Below are positions 8,098 through 15,827 of a DNA stretch of 64,000 nucleotides, piece after piece. Below the pieces are notes generated by a model. It was not told the origin of the DNA and ran no database searches. It was given only the letters and a program-made list of their open reading frames with translations. The stretch's first letter is position 1. Every line of letters begins with the position of its first letter. The position numbers were made by a program, and so were the translations under genes. This stretch comes from Muricoccus pecuniae (GTDB lineage: Bacteria > Pseudomonadota > Alphaproteobacteria > Acetobacterales > Acetobacteraceae): positions 1 to 64,000 of the forward strand of contig NZ_JACIJD010000011.1 of the NCBI RefSeq assembly GCF_014199205.1, in the 5' to 3' direction.

Positions 8098-9165
8098 ATG
8101 AAGCGCCGCGAGATCGCCACGGGGTTGGGCGCCGCCACCCTCGCCGCCGGAGCCGCCATGGCCCAGAGCCCTCTCTCCCGCGCCACGCCGCCGCCGATGA
8201 TCGGCGCCATCACCGAGGTGCCCGGCATCAAGGTGGGCCACTTCACCGATAGCAGGCGCCCCACGGGCTGCACCGTGATCCTCACGGAGGAGGGCGCGAC
8301 GGCGGGGGTGGATGTCCGCGGCGCCGCCCCGGGCACGCGGGAGACCGACCTGCTCAACCCCGCCAACCTCGTGGAGAAGGTCCATGCGGTCCTGCTCTCC
8401 GGCGGCTCCGCCTTCGGGCTGGAGGCGGCGACGGGGGTGGTGCGCTGGCTGGAGGAGAAGGGCATCGGCTACCCCGCCGGCCCGGCGCGCGTGCCCATCG
8501 TGCCCGCCGCGATCCTCTTCGACCTCGGCCTCGGCGACCACCGCATCCGCCCCGACGCCGCCGCCGGCCACGCCGCCTGCGAGGCCGCCTCCGCCGAGGC
8601 CCCCGCCGAGGGCAGTGTCGGCGCCGGCACGGGGGCGACCGTGGGCAAGCTCTTCGGCATGGCGCGCGCGATGAAGGGCGGCATCGGCACCGCCTCGGTG
8701 CGGGTGGGCGCCATCACCGTGGGCGCGATCGTTGCCGTGAACGCGGTGGGCGACGTGATCGACCCCGCGACGGGCGAGGTGATGGCCGGCGCGCGGGACG
8801 CGGAGGGCCGCCGCCCCTTCGGCGCCACCGCCGGCATCCTGCGCGGCGAGTTGCCGCCGCCGATGCAGGCGGGCATGGCGACGACCATCGGCGTGGTGGC
8901 GACGGACGCGACGCTCACCAAGGCGCAGTGCGGCCGCCTGGCCGGCGCGGCGCATGACGGGCTGGCCCGCACGATCGACCCCATCCACACCATGTCGGAC
9001 GGCGACACGGTCTTCGCACTGGCGACGGGCAAGAGCGGATTGCCCGGGAACATGATGGCGCTGGGCGCGGTAGTGCCGCATGTGATGGCGGCGGCGGTGC
9101 TGCGCGCGGTGCGCGCGGCCAAGGCGGTGGGCGGGAGCCCGCCGGGAATGTCGGAGCTGCGGTGA
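8098..9165 (+). CDS. P1 family (DmpA/NylC-like) N-terminal nucleophile peptidase
   Basis: This is a 355-aa Ntn-type aminopeptidase/amidohydrolase. An export signal (KRREIATGLGAATLAAGAAMAQS) suggests a periplasmic location, possibly through Tat. Family motifs in order: EVPGIKVGHFTD, GCTVILTEEGATAGVDVRG, LSGGSAFGLEAATGV, GSVGAGTGATVGK, GAIVAVNAVGDVIDP and TTIGVVATDATLTKAQ. Proteins of this family cleave themselves to expose a Ser or Thr nucleophile; here Thr262 or Thr263 in the last motif is the probable one. The residue before it is Ala rather than the Asn seen in NylC. The substrate (beta-peptide, D-amino acid amide or oligomer) cannot be told. It is monocistronic. Confidence 0.9.
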   Translation: MKRREIATGLGAATLAAGAAMAQSPLSRATPPPMIGAITEVPGIKVGHFTDSRRPTGCTVILTEEGATAGVDVRGAAPGTRETDLLNPANLVEKVHAVLLSGGSAFGLEAATGVVRWLEEKGIGYPAGPARVPIVPAAILFDLGLGDHRIRPDAAAGHAACEAASAEAPAEGSVGAGTGATVGKLFGMARAMKGGIGTASVRVGAITVGAIVAVNAVGDVIDPATGEVMAGARDAEGRRPFGATAGILRGELPPPMQAGMATTIGVVATDATLTKAQCGRLAGAAHDGLARTIDPIHTMSDGDTVFALATGKSGLPGNMMALGAVVPHVMAAAVLRAVRAAKAVGGSPPGMSELR

Positions 9166-9191
9166 AAAGGGCCGGGGTTCCTCCCCGGCCC
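9165..9191. terminator. Shared terminator between convergent P1 peptidase and catalase genes
   Basis: A perfect 9-bp stem (GGGCCGGGG 9169-9177 with 9183-9191) with loop TTCCT lies here. On the minus strand it is followed by TTTT (complement of 9165-9168), so it best serves the catalase. On the plus strand the tail is only GGTT. Confidence 0.75.
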
Positions 9192-9199
9192 GGTTCGGC

Positions 9200-10123
9200 T
9201 CACATCTTTTTCGTGAGCTTCTGCGCGATCTCGAACATCTCCTCCGGCGCGTAGTCCGGCGTGAAGGCGGAGGGGACGCCGGTGAGCTGGTGGATCTTGC
9301 CGCCCTCGGGCATGCCGTCCACCACCGTCAGCTCGCCCGGCGGGTCGCCGGGAAGGGCGCTCTCGCCGTGGTTCCAGATGCCGGCGATCTCCTTGTAGTC
9401 CTGCGGGCTCCATGTGTAGAGGCGGCGGTGCGAGCCCTCGTCGAGGTACTTCTGGCACTCCGGGATCTTGCCCAGCGGGATGTTCGGCGTCGGCAGGAAC
9501 TTCTCCAGCTCCACGCCCGTGATCTGCTTCAGCGCCAGCGCATAGGCATGCGCGTGGACGGAGCCACGCACGAGGAGGTAGCCGCAGACCTCGCGCCCCG
9601 TGGGATCGGACAGGCTCTCATAGACGCGCAGCTTGTGCAGTCGCGCGCCGCATTCCAGGTGGAAGTTGTGCAGGAGGTCCACGACGACGTTGCCCGTCGT
9701 CGTCACCATGTCCGCGTTCCAGGACATGGAGTTGCTGTTCACCGGCGTGCTGCCGCCGCCGTGCGAGGCGAAGGAGGCGAAGGAGCGGATGTCCTTCATC
9801 GCCTCGAAGGGCGCGCCGGAGATGTCGCCGCCGTCGCCGGAATCGGCGCCCGGCTTGTCCGGCCCGTTGGCGAGCATGGCGACGCCGTTGCTCACCAGCT
9901 CCACATGGCCCAGCTCCTCCGCCGTGATGCTGGCGACGAGGCTGTAGAAGGGGCGCAGCTTGTCCTTGCTGCGGAAGTTGAAGCTCTGGAACATGTAGTT
10001 CCCGAGCGTGGACATCTCGCCGTACTTGCCGCCCAGCAATTCCTGGAGCGCGGCGGCGGCGTTGGGGTCTTTCCTCTTCGGGGCAGGCAGCTCGGCCTGC
10101 AGCTTGTCGACACGCATAAACAT
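9200..10123 (-). CDS. Manganese-containing catalase
   Basis: This is a 307-aa non-haem catalase that breaks down hydrogen peroxide using a dimanganese centre. The ferritin-like four-helix core is visible: QELLGGKYGEMSTLGNYMFQ, then SITAEELGHVELVSNGVAML (Glu and His ligands) and RGSVHAHAYALALKQ with the later Glu/His ligands. The C-terminal tail is typical of KatN-like proteins. The start ATG at 10123 has GGAG 8 nt upstream; the ATG two codons later would be too far from it. A weak EcfG-like element (ATAAC-N16-CGTT, 10155-10179) lies upstream; only the CGTT and AAC parts fit. Confidence 0.95.
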   Translation of the reverse strand: MFMRVDKLQAELPAPKRKDPNAAAALQELLGGKYGEMSTLGNYMFQSFNFRSKDKLRPFYSLVASITAEELGHVELVSNGVAMLANGPDKPGADSGDGGDISGAPFEAMKDIRSFASFASHGGGSTPVNSNSMSWNADMVTTTGNVVVDLLHNFHLECGARLHKLRVYESLSDPTGREVCGYLLVRGSVHAHAYALALKQITGVELEKFLPTPNIPLGKIPECQKYLDEGSHRRLYTWSPQDYKEIAGIWNHGESALPGDPPGELTVVDGMPEGGKIHQLTGVPSAFTPDYAPEEMFEIAQKLTKKM

Positions 10124-10214
10124 AGGCGAATCTCCGCGAGGGGTGCGCGCCTCAAACGGCAGCCCCGGCCGGAGGTTATGGGCGTCACGGACTCGTGCGC
10201 CCCTCGTTGCGGCC

Positions 10215-11147
10215 TCAGCCGGTGACGGAGCCCGGCTCGCAATTCCCGCCGCAGACGAGCACGCCCACCCGCGCCCCCGCGGGCGGCACCCAGGCGCCGG
10301 AGAGGAGCGCGGCCAGCGCCGCCGCCCCGCCGGGCTCCGCCACCACGCGGCAGGCGGACCAGAGGCGGCGCTGCGCGTCGCGGATCGCCTCGTCCGTCAC
10401 GAGCACGGATTCGCGGATCTCCCGCCGCGCCAGCTCGAACATGAGCGAGCCCACGCGCCGCGCGCCGAGGCTGTCGGCCGCCAGCCCGCCCACCGGCGCG
10501 TCCACCGGCATACCGGCGCGCAGGGCCGTGTGCAGCGTGGGGCAGCCCTCGGGCTCCACCGCCACCACCTCGGTCCCGGTGCCGGCGAACCAGGCGGCGG
10601 TGCCGCCGATCAGCCCGCCGCCGCCCACGGCCACGAGCACATGGGTCAGGCCGGGCAGGTCGGCTTCCAGTTCGCGCGCGGCCGTGCCCTGGCCGGCCAG
10701 GACCTCCGGCTGGTCATAGGCGTGGACGGAGGCGGCGCCCGTCTCCGCGCGCCGGGCCTCGCTGGCGGCGAAGGCCTCGGCATAGGTCGCGCCGCCCTGC
10801 ACCACCACCGCCCCCGCTTCCCGGATGCGCGCGACCTTGGAGGGGGCGGCGATGGCGGGGACGTAGATCTCCGCCGGGATGCCGAGCGCGCCCGCCGCAT
10901 GCGCCACCGCCGCGCCATGATTGCCGCCCGAGGCCGCGATCACCCCCGCCGCCGCGGCCGGGGATTGCAGCAGGGCGTTGAAGGCGCCGCGCGCCTTGAA
11001 GGAGCCGCTGACCTGCATTGTCTCCAGCTTCAGCGCCGCCCCGCAGGGGGCGCCGAGCGCCTCGGCGGGCAGGTGCAGCACCGGCGTGCGCCGGATATGG
11101 GGGGCGATCCGGGCGGCGGCGGCCTCGATTTCGGCGCGTGTGGTCAT
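10215..11147 (-). CDS. Threonine/serine dehydratase-like PLP enzyme
   Basis: This is a 310-aa fold-type II PLP enzyme (threonine dehydratase/serine racemase family). LETMQVSGSFKARGAFNAL contains the PLP lysine, SGGNHGAAVAHAA the substrate Asn loop, and VAVGGGGLIGGTAAW the phosphate-binding glycine loop. There is no C-terminal ACT regulatory domain, so it resembles the catabolic or racemase-type short forms. The chosen ATG at 11147 matches the family N-terminus (EIEAAAARIAPHIRRTPVL); upstream in-frame sequence is basic and unlike the family. It is transcribed away from hprK and precedes the catalase gene on the same strand with a 91-nt gap. Confidence 0.9.
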   Translation of the reverse strand: MTTRAEIEAAAARIAPHIRRTPVLHLPAEALGAPCGAALKLETMQVSGSFKARGAFNALLQSPAAAAGVIAASGGNHGAAVAHAAGALGIPAEIYVPAIAAPSKVARIREAGAVVVQGGATYAEAFAASEARRAETGAASVHAYDQPEVLAGQGTAARELEADLPGLTHVLVAVGGGGLIGGTAAWFAGTGTEVVAVEPEGCPTLHTALRAGMPVDAPVGGLAADSLGARRVGSLMFELARREIRESVLVTDEAIRDAQRRLWSACRVVAEPGGAAALAALLSGAWVPPAGARVGVLVCGGNCEPGSVTG

Positions 11148-11290
11148 CGGCTTGGGATGGGGCAGGGCGGGGCACCTGTCCAGGCCCGGCGGCCGGGGCG
11201 GTTTTTGAGACGCGCGGGACCCTCCCCGCTTCCGCCCCCGCCGGATTTCTGCCACCTTTCGCCTTCTGTCCGGGGTGTCCTTATCCAGCC

Positions 11291-11746
11291 ATGCTGCAAC
11301 ACGGCAGTTGTGCCGCGCGGGACGGGGCCGGGGTGCTCCTTCTCGGCCCGCCCGGCGCCGGCAAGTCCGACCTCCTCCTGCGCCTCACGGGCGAGGGGTG
11401 GAGTCTCGTCGCCGACGACCAGGTGTTGCTGCGCGCGGAGGGCGAGGCCCTTCTCGCCGCCGCGCCCGAGTCCCTGCGCGGCATGATGGAGCTGCGCGGG
11501 ATCGGGCTGATGGCGGGGCTGGCTGCCGTGCCCGAGGCCCGGCTCGCCCTCGTCGTCGATTGCGTGGCGCCGGGGGAGGTGCCGCGCCTGCCCGAGCCCG
11601 CCCGCTTCGAGGCGCTCGGCCTCCCTCTGCCGCGCATCGCCCTGCACGCGCGGGAGGCCTCCGCCCCGCGCAAGCTCTCCCTCGCGCTGGACGCGCTGGC
11701 CGGGCGCATCGCCTGCCGCGCGGGCGCGCTGGAAGCCGTGCCCTGA
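11291..11746 (+). CDS. hprK: HPr kinase/phosphorylase, short alphaproteobacterial form
   Basis: This is a 151-aa C-terminal-domain-only HprK, which phosphorylates HPr on its regulatory serine. The Walker A motif GPPGAGKSDLLLRL lies at about residues 19-32, followed by GWSLVADDQVLL and ELRGIGL, the family's ribose and HPr contacts. The long N-terminal domain of Gram-positive enzymes is absent, as usual in alphaproteobacteria. The start MLQHGSCAARDGAG aligns with the family N-terminus. It opens a five-gene regulatory PTS operon. No chvG/chvI kinase pair precedes it, although that is frequent in relatives. Confidence 0.93.
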   Translation: MLQHGSCAARDGAGVLLLGPPGAGKSDLLLRLTGEGWSLVADDQVLLRAEGEALLAAAPESLRGMMELRGIGLMAGLAAVPEARLALVVDCVAPGEVPRLPEPARFEALGLPLPRIALHAREASAPRKLSLALDALAGRIACRAGALEAVP

Positions 11747-11778
11747 GCGCCGCTTTCCATGATGGCGGGCCACGCCCC

Positions 11779-12795
11779 GTGGTGGTGGTCACCGGCATGT
11801 CGGGGGCCGGCAAGTCCTCTGCCCTGCGCGTGCTGGAGGATCTCGGCCACGAGACGGTGGACAACCCGCCTCTCGCGGTGCTCGGAGAATTGATTACCGG
11901 CCCCGGCGTGGGCCCGCTCGCCATCGGGGTGGACACGCGCACGCGCGGCTTCGACCCCACCGCCCTGCTCGCCGGGCTCGACGCGCTCCGCGCCCGCCGC
12001 GCCGCCGCGCCCGAGATCGTCTTCGTGGACGCCGCGGAGGATGTGCTGCTGCGCCGCTTCTCCGAGACGCGCAGGCGCCACCCGCTGGCCCCGGCGGGGA
12101 TGCCGGGCGGCGGCGTGGCGGACGGCATCGCGCGGGAGGAGCTGGCCCTAGCCCCGCTCCGGGAGGCGGCGGACTGGGTGATCGACACCTCCGTCCTGCC
12201 CCTGCCCGAGCTGCGCCGGATGCTGGAGCGGCGCTACGGCCCGGCCGGGCTGGCGGGGATGTCGGTGACGGTGCAGTCCTTCGGCTATCCGCGCGGCCTG
12301 CCGCGGGAGGCCGATCTCGTGCTGGACCTCCGCTTCCTGCGCAACCCGCATTATGACCCCGCCCTGCGCCCGATGACGGGCCGGGACGCCCCTGTCGCGG
12401 CCTTCATCGAGGGGGACCCGGAATGGGGCCCATTCTGGGCGCGCATGACGGCGCTGCTGGACCCGCTCTTGCCGGCCTATGAAACGGGGGGCAAGAAGTA
12501 CCTCACCGTCGCGCTCGGCTGCACGGGCGGCAAGCACCGCTCGGTTCTCGCGGCGGAGCGCCTCGCCCGGCACATCGCCGGGAAGGGCTGGCCGGTGGAG
12601 CTGTCCCACCGGGAGCTCTCGATAAGGGAGTCCCTGCCGGGCGCCCGACTCCAAGCGACCCCCTCCGCACCCCATATCGGCTCCCCGAGCATGAACGAAC
12701 CGCCTCCGGCCACGCCCCGCGCGGCCCATGCCCTCTCTCCTGACAACCCAGCCGAGACCCGCCCCTGGCGGGCGGCGCTGCCGGACCACCGATGA
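11779..12795 (+). CDS. rapZ: RNase adapter protein RapZ
   Basis: RapZ is a nucleotide-binding adapter that in enterobacteria controls GlmZ RNA decay and thereby amino-sugar synthesis; in alphaproteobacteria it sits in the PTS operon. The P-loop [55 protein letters not shown] (in part) and the C-terminal [10 protein letters not shown] block are clear. No ATG is available at the right place: GTG 11779 begins right at the first beta strand. A CTG at 11743, which overlaps the hprK stop and has GGAAG 7 nt upstream, would give 12 more residues and a family-like N-terminus. About 55 extra, probably disordered, residues follow the conserved end. The stop overlaps the next start (ATGA). Confidence 0.9.
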   Translation: MVVVTGMSGAGKSSALRVLEDLGHETVDNPPLAVLGELITGPGVGPLAIGVDTRTRGFDPTALLAGLDALRARRAAAPEIVFVDAAEDVLLRRFSETRRRHPLAPAGMPGGGVADGIAREELALAPLREAADWVIDTSVLPLPELRRMLERRYGPAGLAGMSVTVQSFGYPRGLPREADLVLDLRFLRNPHYDPALRPMTGRDAPVAAFIEGDPEWGPFWARMTALLDPLLPAYETGGKKYLTVALGCTGGKHRSVLAAERLARHIAGKGWPVELSHRELSIRESLPGARLQATPSAPHIGSPSMNEPPPATPRAAHALSPDNPAETRPWRAALPDHR

Positions 12796-13238
12796 TCGGA
12801 TTCGTCCTCGTTACCCATGGGCGCCTGGCCGAGGAGCTTCGCCTCGCCATGGAGCATGTGATGGGTCCGCAGAAGCATGTGTCGACCATCTGCATCGGCC
12901 CCGAGGACGACCTCGAGGGCCGGCGCGGCGACATCCGCGCGGCGGTCGCGCAGGTGGACCAGGGCGACGGGGTGGTGGTGCTGACCGACATGTTCGGCGG
13001 CACGCCCTCCAACCTCGCCGCCTCCATCAAGACCTGCGTGCCGGAGGCCTGCTGCGGGCGGCAGGTGGAGGTGATCGCGGGGGTGAACCTGCCGCTGCTC
13101 ATCAAGCTCGCCCGCGTGCGCGGCACGGAGCCCCTGGCCGAGGCAGTGAGCCATGCCGTGGATGCCGGGCGGAAATACATGGCCACCGCCGGCGAACTGC
13201 GCGGCGACAACGGGACGAACGGGGGAAGCAGGCGATGA
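12792..13238 (+). CDS. PTS EIIA component, mannose family (regulatory)
   Basis: This is a 148-aa EIIA-Man domain. FVLVTHGRLAEEL contains the phosphorylated His10, and GVVVLTDMFGGTPSNLA is the second signature. It accepts phosphate from HPr. No EIIB or EIIC permease gene is present, so it acts as a signalling or regulatory phosphocarrier rather than in sugar uptake; targets cannot be told from sequence. ATGA overlaps at both ends (rapZ upstream, HPr downstream) show tight operon coupling. Confidence 0.92.
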   Translation: MIGFVLVTHGRLAEELRLAMEHVMGPQKHVSTICIGPEDDLEGRRGDIRAAVAQVDQGDGVVVLTDMFGGTPSNLAASIKTCVPEACCGRQVEVIAGVNLPLLIKLARVRGTEPLAEAVSHAVDAGRKYMATAGELRGDNGTNGGSRR

Positions 13239-13558
13239 GCTACAAGGGAGCGGAGCTGACGATGGGCGGGAAACCGGAGGGCGCGCCGCTGCCGCTGCGC
13301 CGCAGCATCCTCATCCGCAACCAGCGCGGGCTGCACGCGCGCGCCGCGGCCAAGCTGGTGACGCTGGCCGAGAAGCACTGCTCCGCCCTCAGCGTCACGC
13401 ATGATGGCCAGACCGTGCCCGCCTGCTCCATCATGGGGCTGATGATGCTCGGCGCCGGCAAGGGCGCGACCGTGGTCCTCGAGGCCGAGGGCTGGGACGC
13501 GCGCGAGGCGCTGGACGAGGTGGCCGCCCTGATCGAGGCCGGCTTCCACGAGGAATAG
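13235..13558 (+). CDS. Phosphocarrier protein HPr
   Basis: This is a 107-aa HPr. The catalytic His34 lies in IRNQRGLHARAAAKLV, and Ser65 in ACSIMGLMMLGAGKG is the HprK target. An extra N-terminal segment of about 20 residues (MSYKGAELTMGGKPEG) precedes the first strand. Met10 could be an alternative start, but the ATG at 13235 overlaps the EIIA stop and is favoured. It carries phosphate from enzyme I (ptsI, downstream) to EIIA (upstream). Confidence 0.93.
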   Translation: MSYKGAELTMGGKPEGAPLPLRRSILIRNQRGLHARAAAKLVTLAEKHCSALSVTHDGQTVPACSIMGLMMLGAGKGATVVLEAEGWDAREALDEVAALIEAGFHEE

Positions 13559-13562
13559 GACC

Positions 13563-13604
13563 CGCCCGCCCGGCGGGCCCTGATACCGCCGGCACGGTGC
13601 CGGC
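13563..13604 (+). other. Two hairpins in the HPr-ptsI spacer
   Basis: The 58-nt gap holds a GC stem at 13563-13580 (GCCCGCC/GGCGGGC) and an 8-bp near-palindrome at 13588-13604 (GCCGGCAC, one base, GTGCCGGC). The second ends one base before the ptsI ribosome site (GGAG 13606-13609). There is no U-tract, so attenuation, mRNA processing or translation control are all possible; nothing more can be claimed. Confidence 0.4.
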
Positions 13605-13616
13605 AGGAGCGGATCC

Positions 13617-15743
13617 ATGAAGACGGAGGCGCCCGGCTCACCCCGCGCCGCGGATGGCAAGTCCGCCGAGGTAAGTTCCGGCAAGTCCGCCGGGGCGGGC
13701 CCGGGCAAGTCCGCTGGTCAGGCGGGTTCCGGCAAGGCTGCCCAGGGCGCGGGCGGTAAGCCCGCCGAAGTAGGCTCCAGCAAGCCTGCCGAAGTAAGTT
13801 CCGGCAAGCCCGCCGAGGACGGTTCCGGCAGGCCGGGCGCGGGCAAGGCGGCGCCATCGGGCAAGGCTGCCCCCCCGGGTGGGGGCAAGTCCGCCGACTC
13901 CGGCGCGATTAAGTCGGGCGATCCGGGCGCGGGCAAGGCAGGGGATTCGCGCAAGGGTGGTCGCCGCGGGCGCGAGCTGTCCATCAAGGGCATCCCCATC
14001 TCCCCCGGCGTCGCCATCGGCCCGATCTTCGACACGGATGCCGCCCCCGCCGCCACGCCCCGCCGCTCGATCACCGCGGCCGGGGTGGAGGAGGAGCGCG
14101 CGAGGCTGGCCGCGGCCGTCGCCGCCTCCCGCAAGCAGGTGAGCAAGCTGAAGGCGCGGCTCGCCATCCTGCCGGAGGAGGCGCAGGAGGAGCTGGAGCC
14201 GCTGCTTGATGCCTACTCGATGATGCTGGGCGAGAGCCGCCTCATCCGCGGCGCCCGCAAGCGCATCGAGGCGGAGCTTCTCTCGGCCGAGACGGCGGTG
14301 GAGGACGAGGCGGAGGCGATCGCGGGCGCGATCCTGGCGGCCAAGGACGACGACAAGGCCGGGCTCCGCCGACGCGCCGGCGAGGTGCACGAGATCGCTC
14401 GCCGCCTGACGCGCAACCTCACCCAGTCCGGCTTCCGCTCTTTCAAGGACGTGCCTGAGGGCTCGATCCTCGTGGCCGAGGAGCTGACCCCGGCCGATGC
14501 CGCGCTGCTCGACCCCTCCCGCATCGCCGGCGTGGCGACGGAGGAAGGGGGGGCGGACGGACACACGGCGATCATGCTGCGGGCTCTGGGCATTCCCAGC
14601 GTGCTCGGCCTGCCCGGCCTGACCAACGCCTTCTCCCGCGGGGACGAGGCGGTGCTGGACGGCGGCACCGGCACCATCGTGCTGCGCCCGGGCAAGGAGG
14701 CCCTGGCCACCGGGCGCAGCTCCATCGCGGCCTATGCGAAGGAGCGCACGCGGCTGGGCAAGCTGCGCCGCCTGCCCTCGGTCACCACCGACGGGGAGGA
14801 GATGGAGCTCCAGGCGAATCTGGAGATCCCGGCGGAGCTGCCGCTCATCGCCCAGGCCGGCGCCCAGGGGATCGGGCTGCTGCGCACCGAGTTCCTCTTC
14901 ATGAACCGCCAGGGCCTACCGGACGAGGAGGCGCATTACGAGGCCTACCGCCAGATCGTGGAGGGCACGGACGGGGCGGGTGTGACCATCCGCGTGCTCG
15001 ACTGGGGCGGCGAGAAGGACATGGAGGCGCTGGCCGAGGGGGTGGAGCCCTTCCATGCCGGCCCGAACCCCGCCCTTGGCCTACGCGGCATCCGCATGCT
15101 GCTGCGTCGGCCGGAGCTGCTGGAGGTGCAGTTCGCCGCCATCCTGCGCGTGGCGGCGCTGGGCCCCGTGCGCGTGCTGCTGCCCATGGTGACCATCCCC
15201 CAGGAGGTGCGGGAGGCGCGCGAGGTCTACGAGCGCGTGGTCAAGCGCGTGCGCCGCCGCGGCGTGGCGCTGCCGGAGAAGCTGCCCCCGCTCGGCGCCA
15301 TGATCGAGACGCCCGGCGCGGCGCTGGCGGCCGACGCCATCGCGCTGGAGGCGGACTTCTTCGCGATCGGGACGAACGACCTGGCCATGTACACCCTGGC
15401 GGTGGACCGGGCGGAAGTGGAGGTCTCCCACCTCTACGATCCCCTCCACCCCGCCGTGCTGCGCCTCATCCAGTTCGCCACCGAGGCCGCGCTGCGGCTG
15501 CGGATGCCCGTCTCCGTCTGCGGGGAGATGGCGGGGAACCCGCGGCTGGTGCCGCTGCTCATGGGGCTGGGGCTGCGGAGCCTTTCCATGAATGCCAGCG
15601 CCATCCCGCGGGTGAAGCAGATGGTGCGCGCCCTGAACGTGGACGACTGTGCCCGCTTCGCCCGGCGGGTGATGGAGCAGAGCGACCCCAAGCGCATCCA
15701 GGAACTGGTGATGGGCTTCGTGCCGGGCGAGAAGACCACATAA
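13617..15743 (+). CDS. ptsI: PTS enzyme I with repetitive N-terminal extension
   Basis: This is a 708-aa phosphoenolpyruvate-protein phosphotransferase. The EI core starts near residue 119 (ELSIKGIPISPGVAIGP). His316 in EGGADGHTAIMLRALGIPSVLG is the phosphorylated residue (Gly replaces the usual Ser before it). PEP-binding residues lie in IGLLRTEFLFMNR, and the catalytic Cys in VSVCGEMAGNP. There is no N-terminal GAF domain, so it is EI rather than EI-Ntr. The first ~118 residues are a low-complexity Gly/Lys/Ser/Ala/Pro stretch. They contain no Met or Leu, and the three Val codons are GTA, so no alternative start exists before the EI domain; ATG 13617 with GGAG upstream must be used. Confidence 0.95.
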   Translation: MKTEAPGSPRAADGKSAEVSSGKSAGAGPGKSAGQAGSGKAAQGAGGKPAEVGSSKPAEVSSGKPAEDGSGRPGAGKAAPSGKAAPPGGGKSADSGAIKSGDPGAGKAGDSRKGGRRGRELSIKGIPISPGVAIGPIFDTDAAPAATPRRSITAAGVEEERARLAAAVAASRKQVSKLKARLAILPEEAQEELEPLLDAYSMMLGESRLIRGARKRIEAELLSAETAVEDEAEAIAGAILAAKDDDKAGLRRRAGEVHEIARRLTRNLTQSGFRSFKDVPEGSILVAEELTPADAALLDPSRIAGVATEEGGADGHTAIMLRALGIPSVLGLPGLTNAFSRGDEAVLDGGTGTIVLRPGKEALATGRSSIAAYAKERTRLGKLRRLPSVTTDGEEMELQANLEIPAELPLIAQAGAQGIGLLRTEFLFMNRQGLPDEEAHYEAYRQIVEGTDGAGVTIRVLDWGGEKDMEALAEGVEPFHAGPNPALGLRGIRMLLRRPELLEVQFAAILRVAALGPVRVLLPMVTIPQEVREAREVYERVVKRVRRRGVALPEKLPPLGAMIETPGAALAADAIALEADFFAIGTNDLAMYTLAVDRAEVEVSHLYDPLHPAVLRLIQFATEAALRLRMPVSVCGEMAGNPRLVPLLMGLGLRSLSMNASAIPRVKQMVRALNVDDCARFARRVMEQSDPKRIQELVMGFVPGEKTT
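13656..13940 (+). repeat. Degenerate tandem repeat coding for Gly-Lys-(Ser/Pro/Ala)-Ala units
   Basis: About 12 degenerate units based on GGCAAGTCCGCC encode GKSA/GKPA/GKAA motifs spaced 6-13 residues apart, with larger sub-repeats such as KPAEVGSS and KPAEVSSG. It forms residues 14-108 of enzyme I. The unit is repeated at DNA level, suggesting expansion by slippage or recombination. Confidence 0.8.
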
Positions 15744-15744
15744 A

Positions 15745-15758
15745 GATATCCTGATATC
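15745..15758. promoter_or_regulatory. Paired GATATC elements in the ptsI-ahcY gap
   Basis: Two GATATC hexamers, each self-palindromic, are separated by CT in a locally AT-rich stretch just after the ptsI stop and upstream of ahcY. They could be part of a promoter or protein-binding site. This is a weak call based on composition and symmetry only. Confidence 0.25.
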
Positions 15759-15769
15759 GTTTAACCCCT

Positions 15770-15820
15770 TGGCCATTCCCTGCCGGGCATGATAGGCGCC
15801 TGCCCGATACCGGAAGGCCA
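15770..15820 (+). other. Possible structured leader of ahcY
   Basis: Nested inverted repeats precede the ahcY start: an outer TGGCC (15770-15774) with GGCCA (15816-15820) and an inner CGGGCA (15784-15789) with TGCCCG (15801-15806). The outer 3' arm covers part of the GGAAGG ribosome site at 15812-15817. It does not show the SAH-riboswitch consensus as I know it. It may be chance in GC-rich DNA. Confidence 0.25.
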
Positions 15821-15827
15821 TCCCGAC

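Noticed and set aside
11184-11206. A GC hairpin with TTTTT between the dehydratase and hprK genes
   Set aside because: The T-run is on the plus strand, where no gene ends upstream; probably incidental sequence in a divergent promoter region.
13656-13940. CRISPR-like array
   Set aside because: Units are short, degenerate, in frame and lack unique spacers of constant size; it is a coding low-complexity repeat in ptsI.
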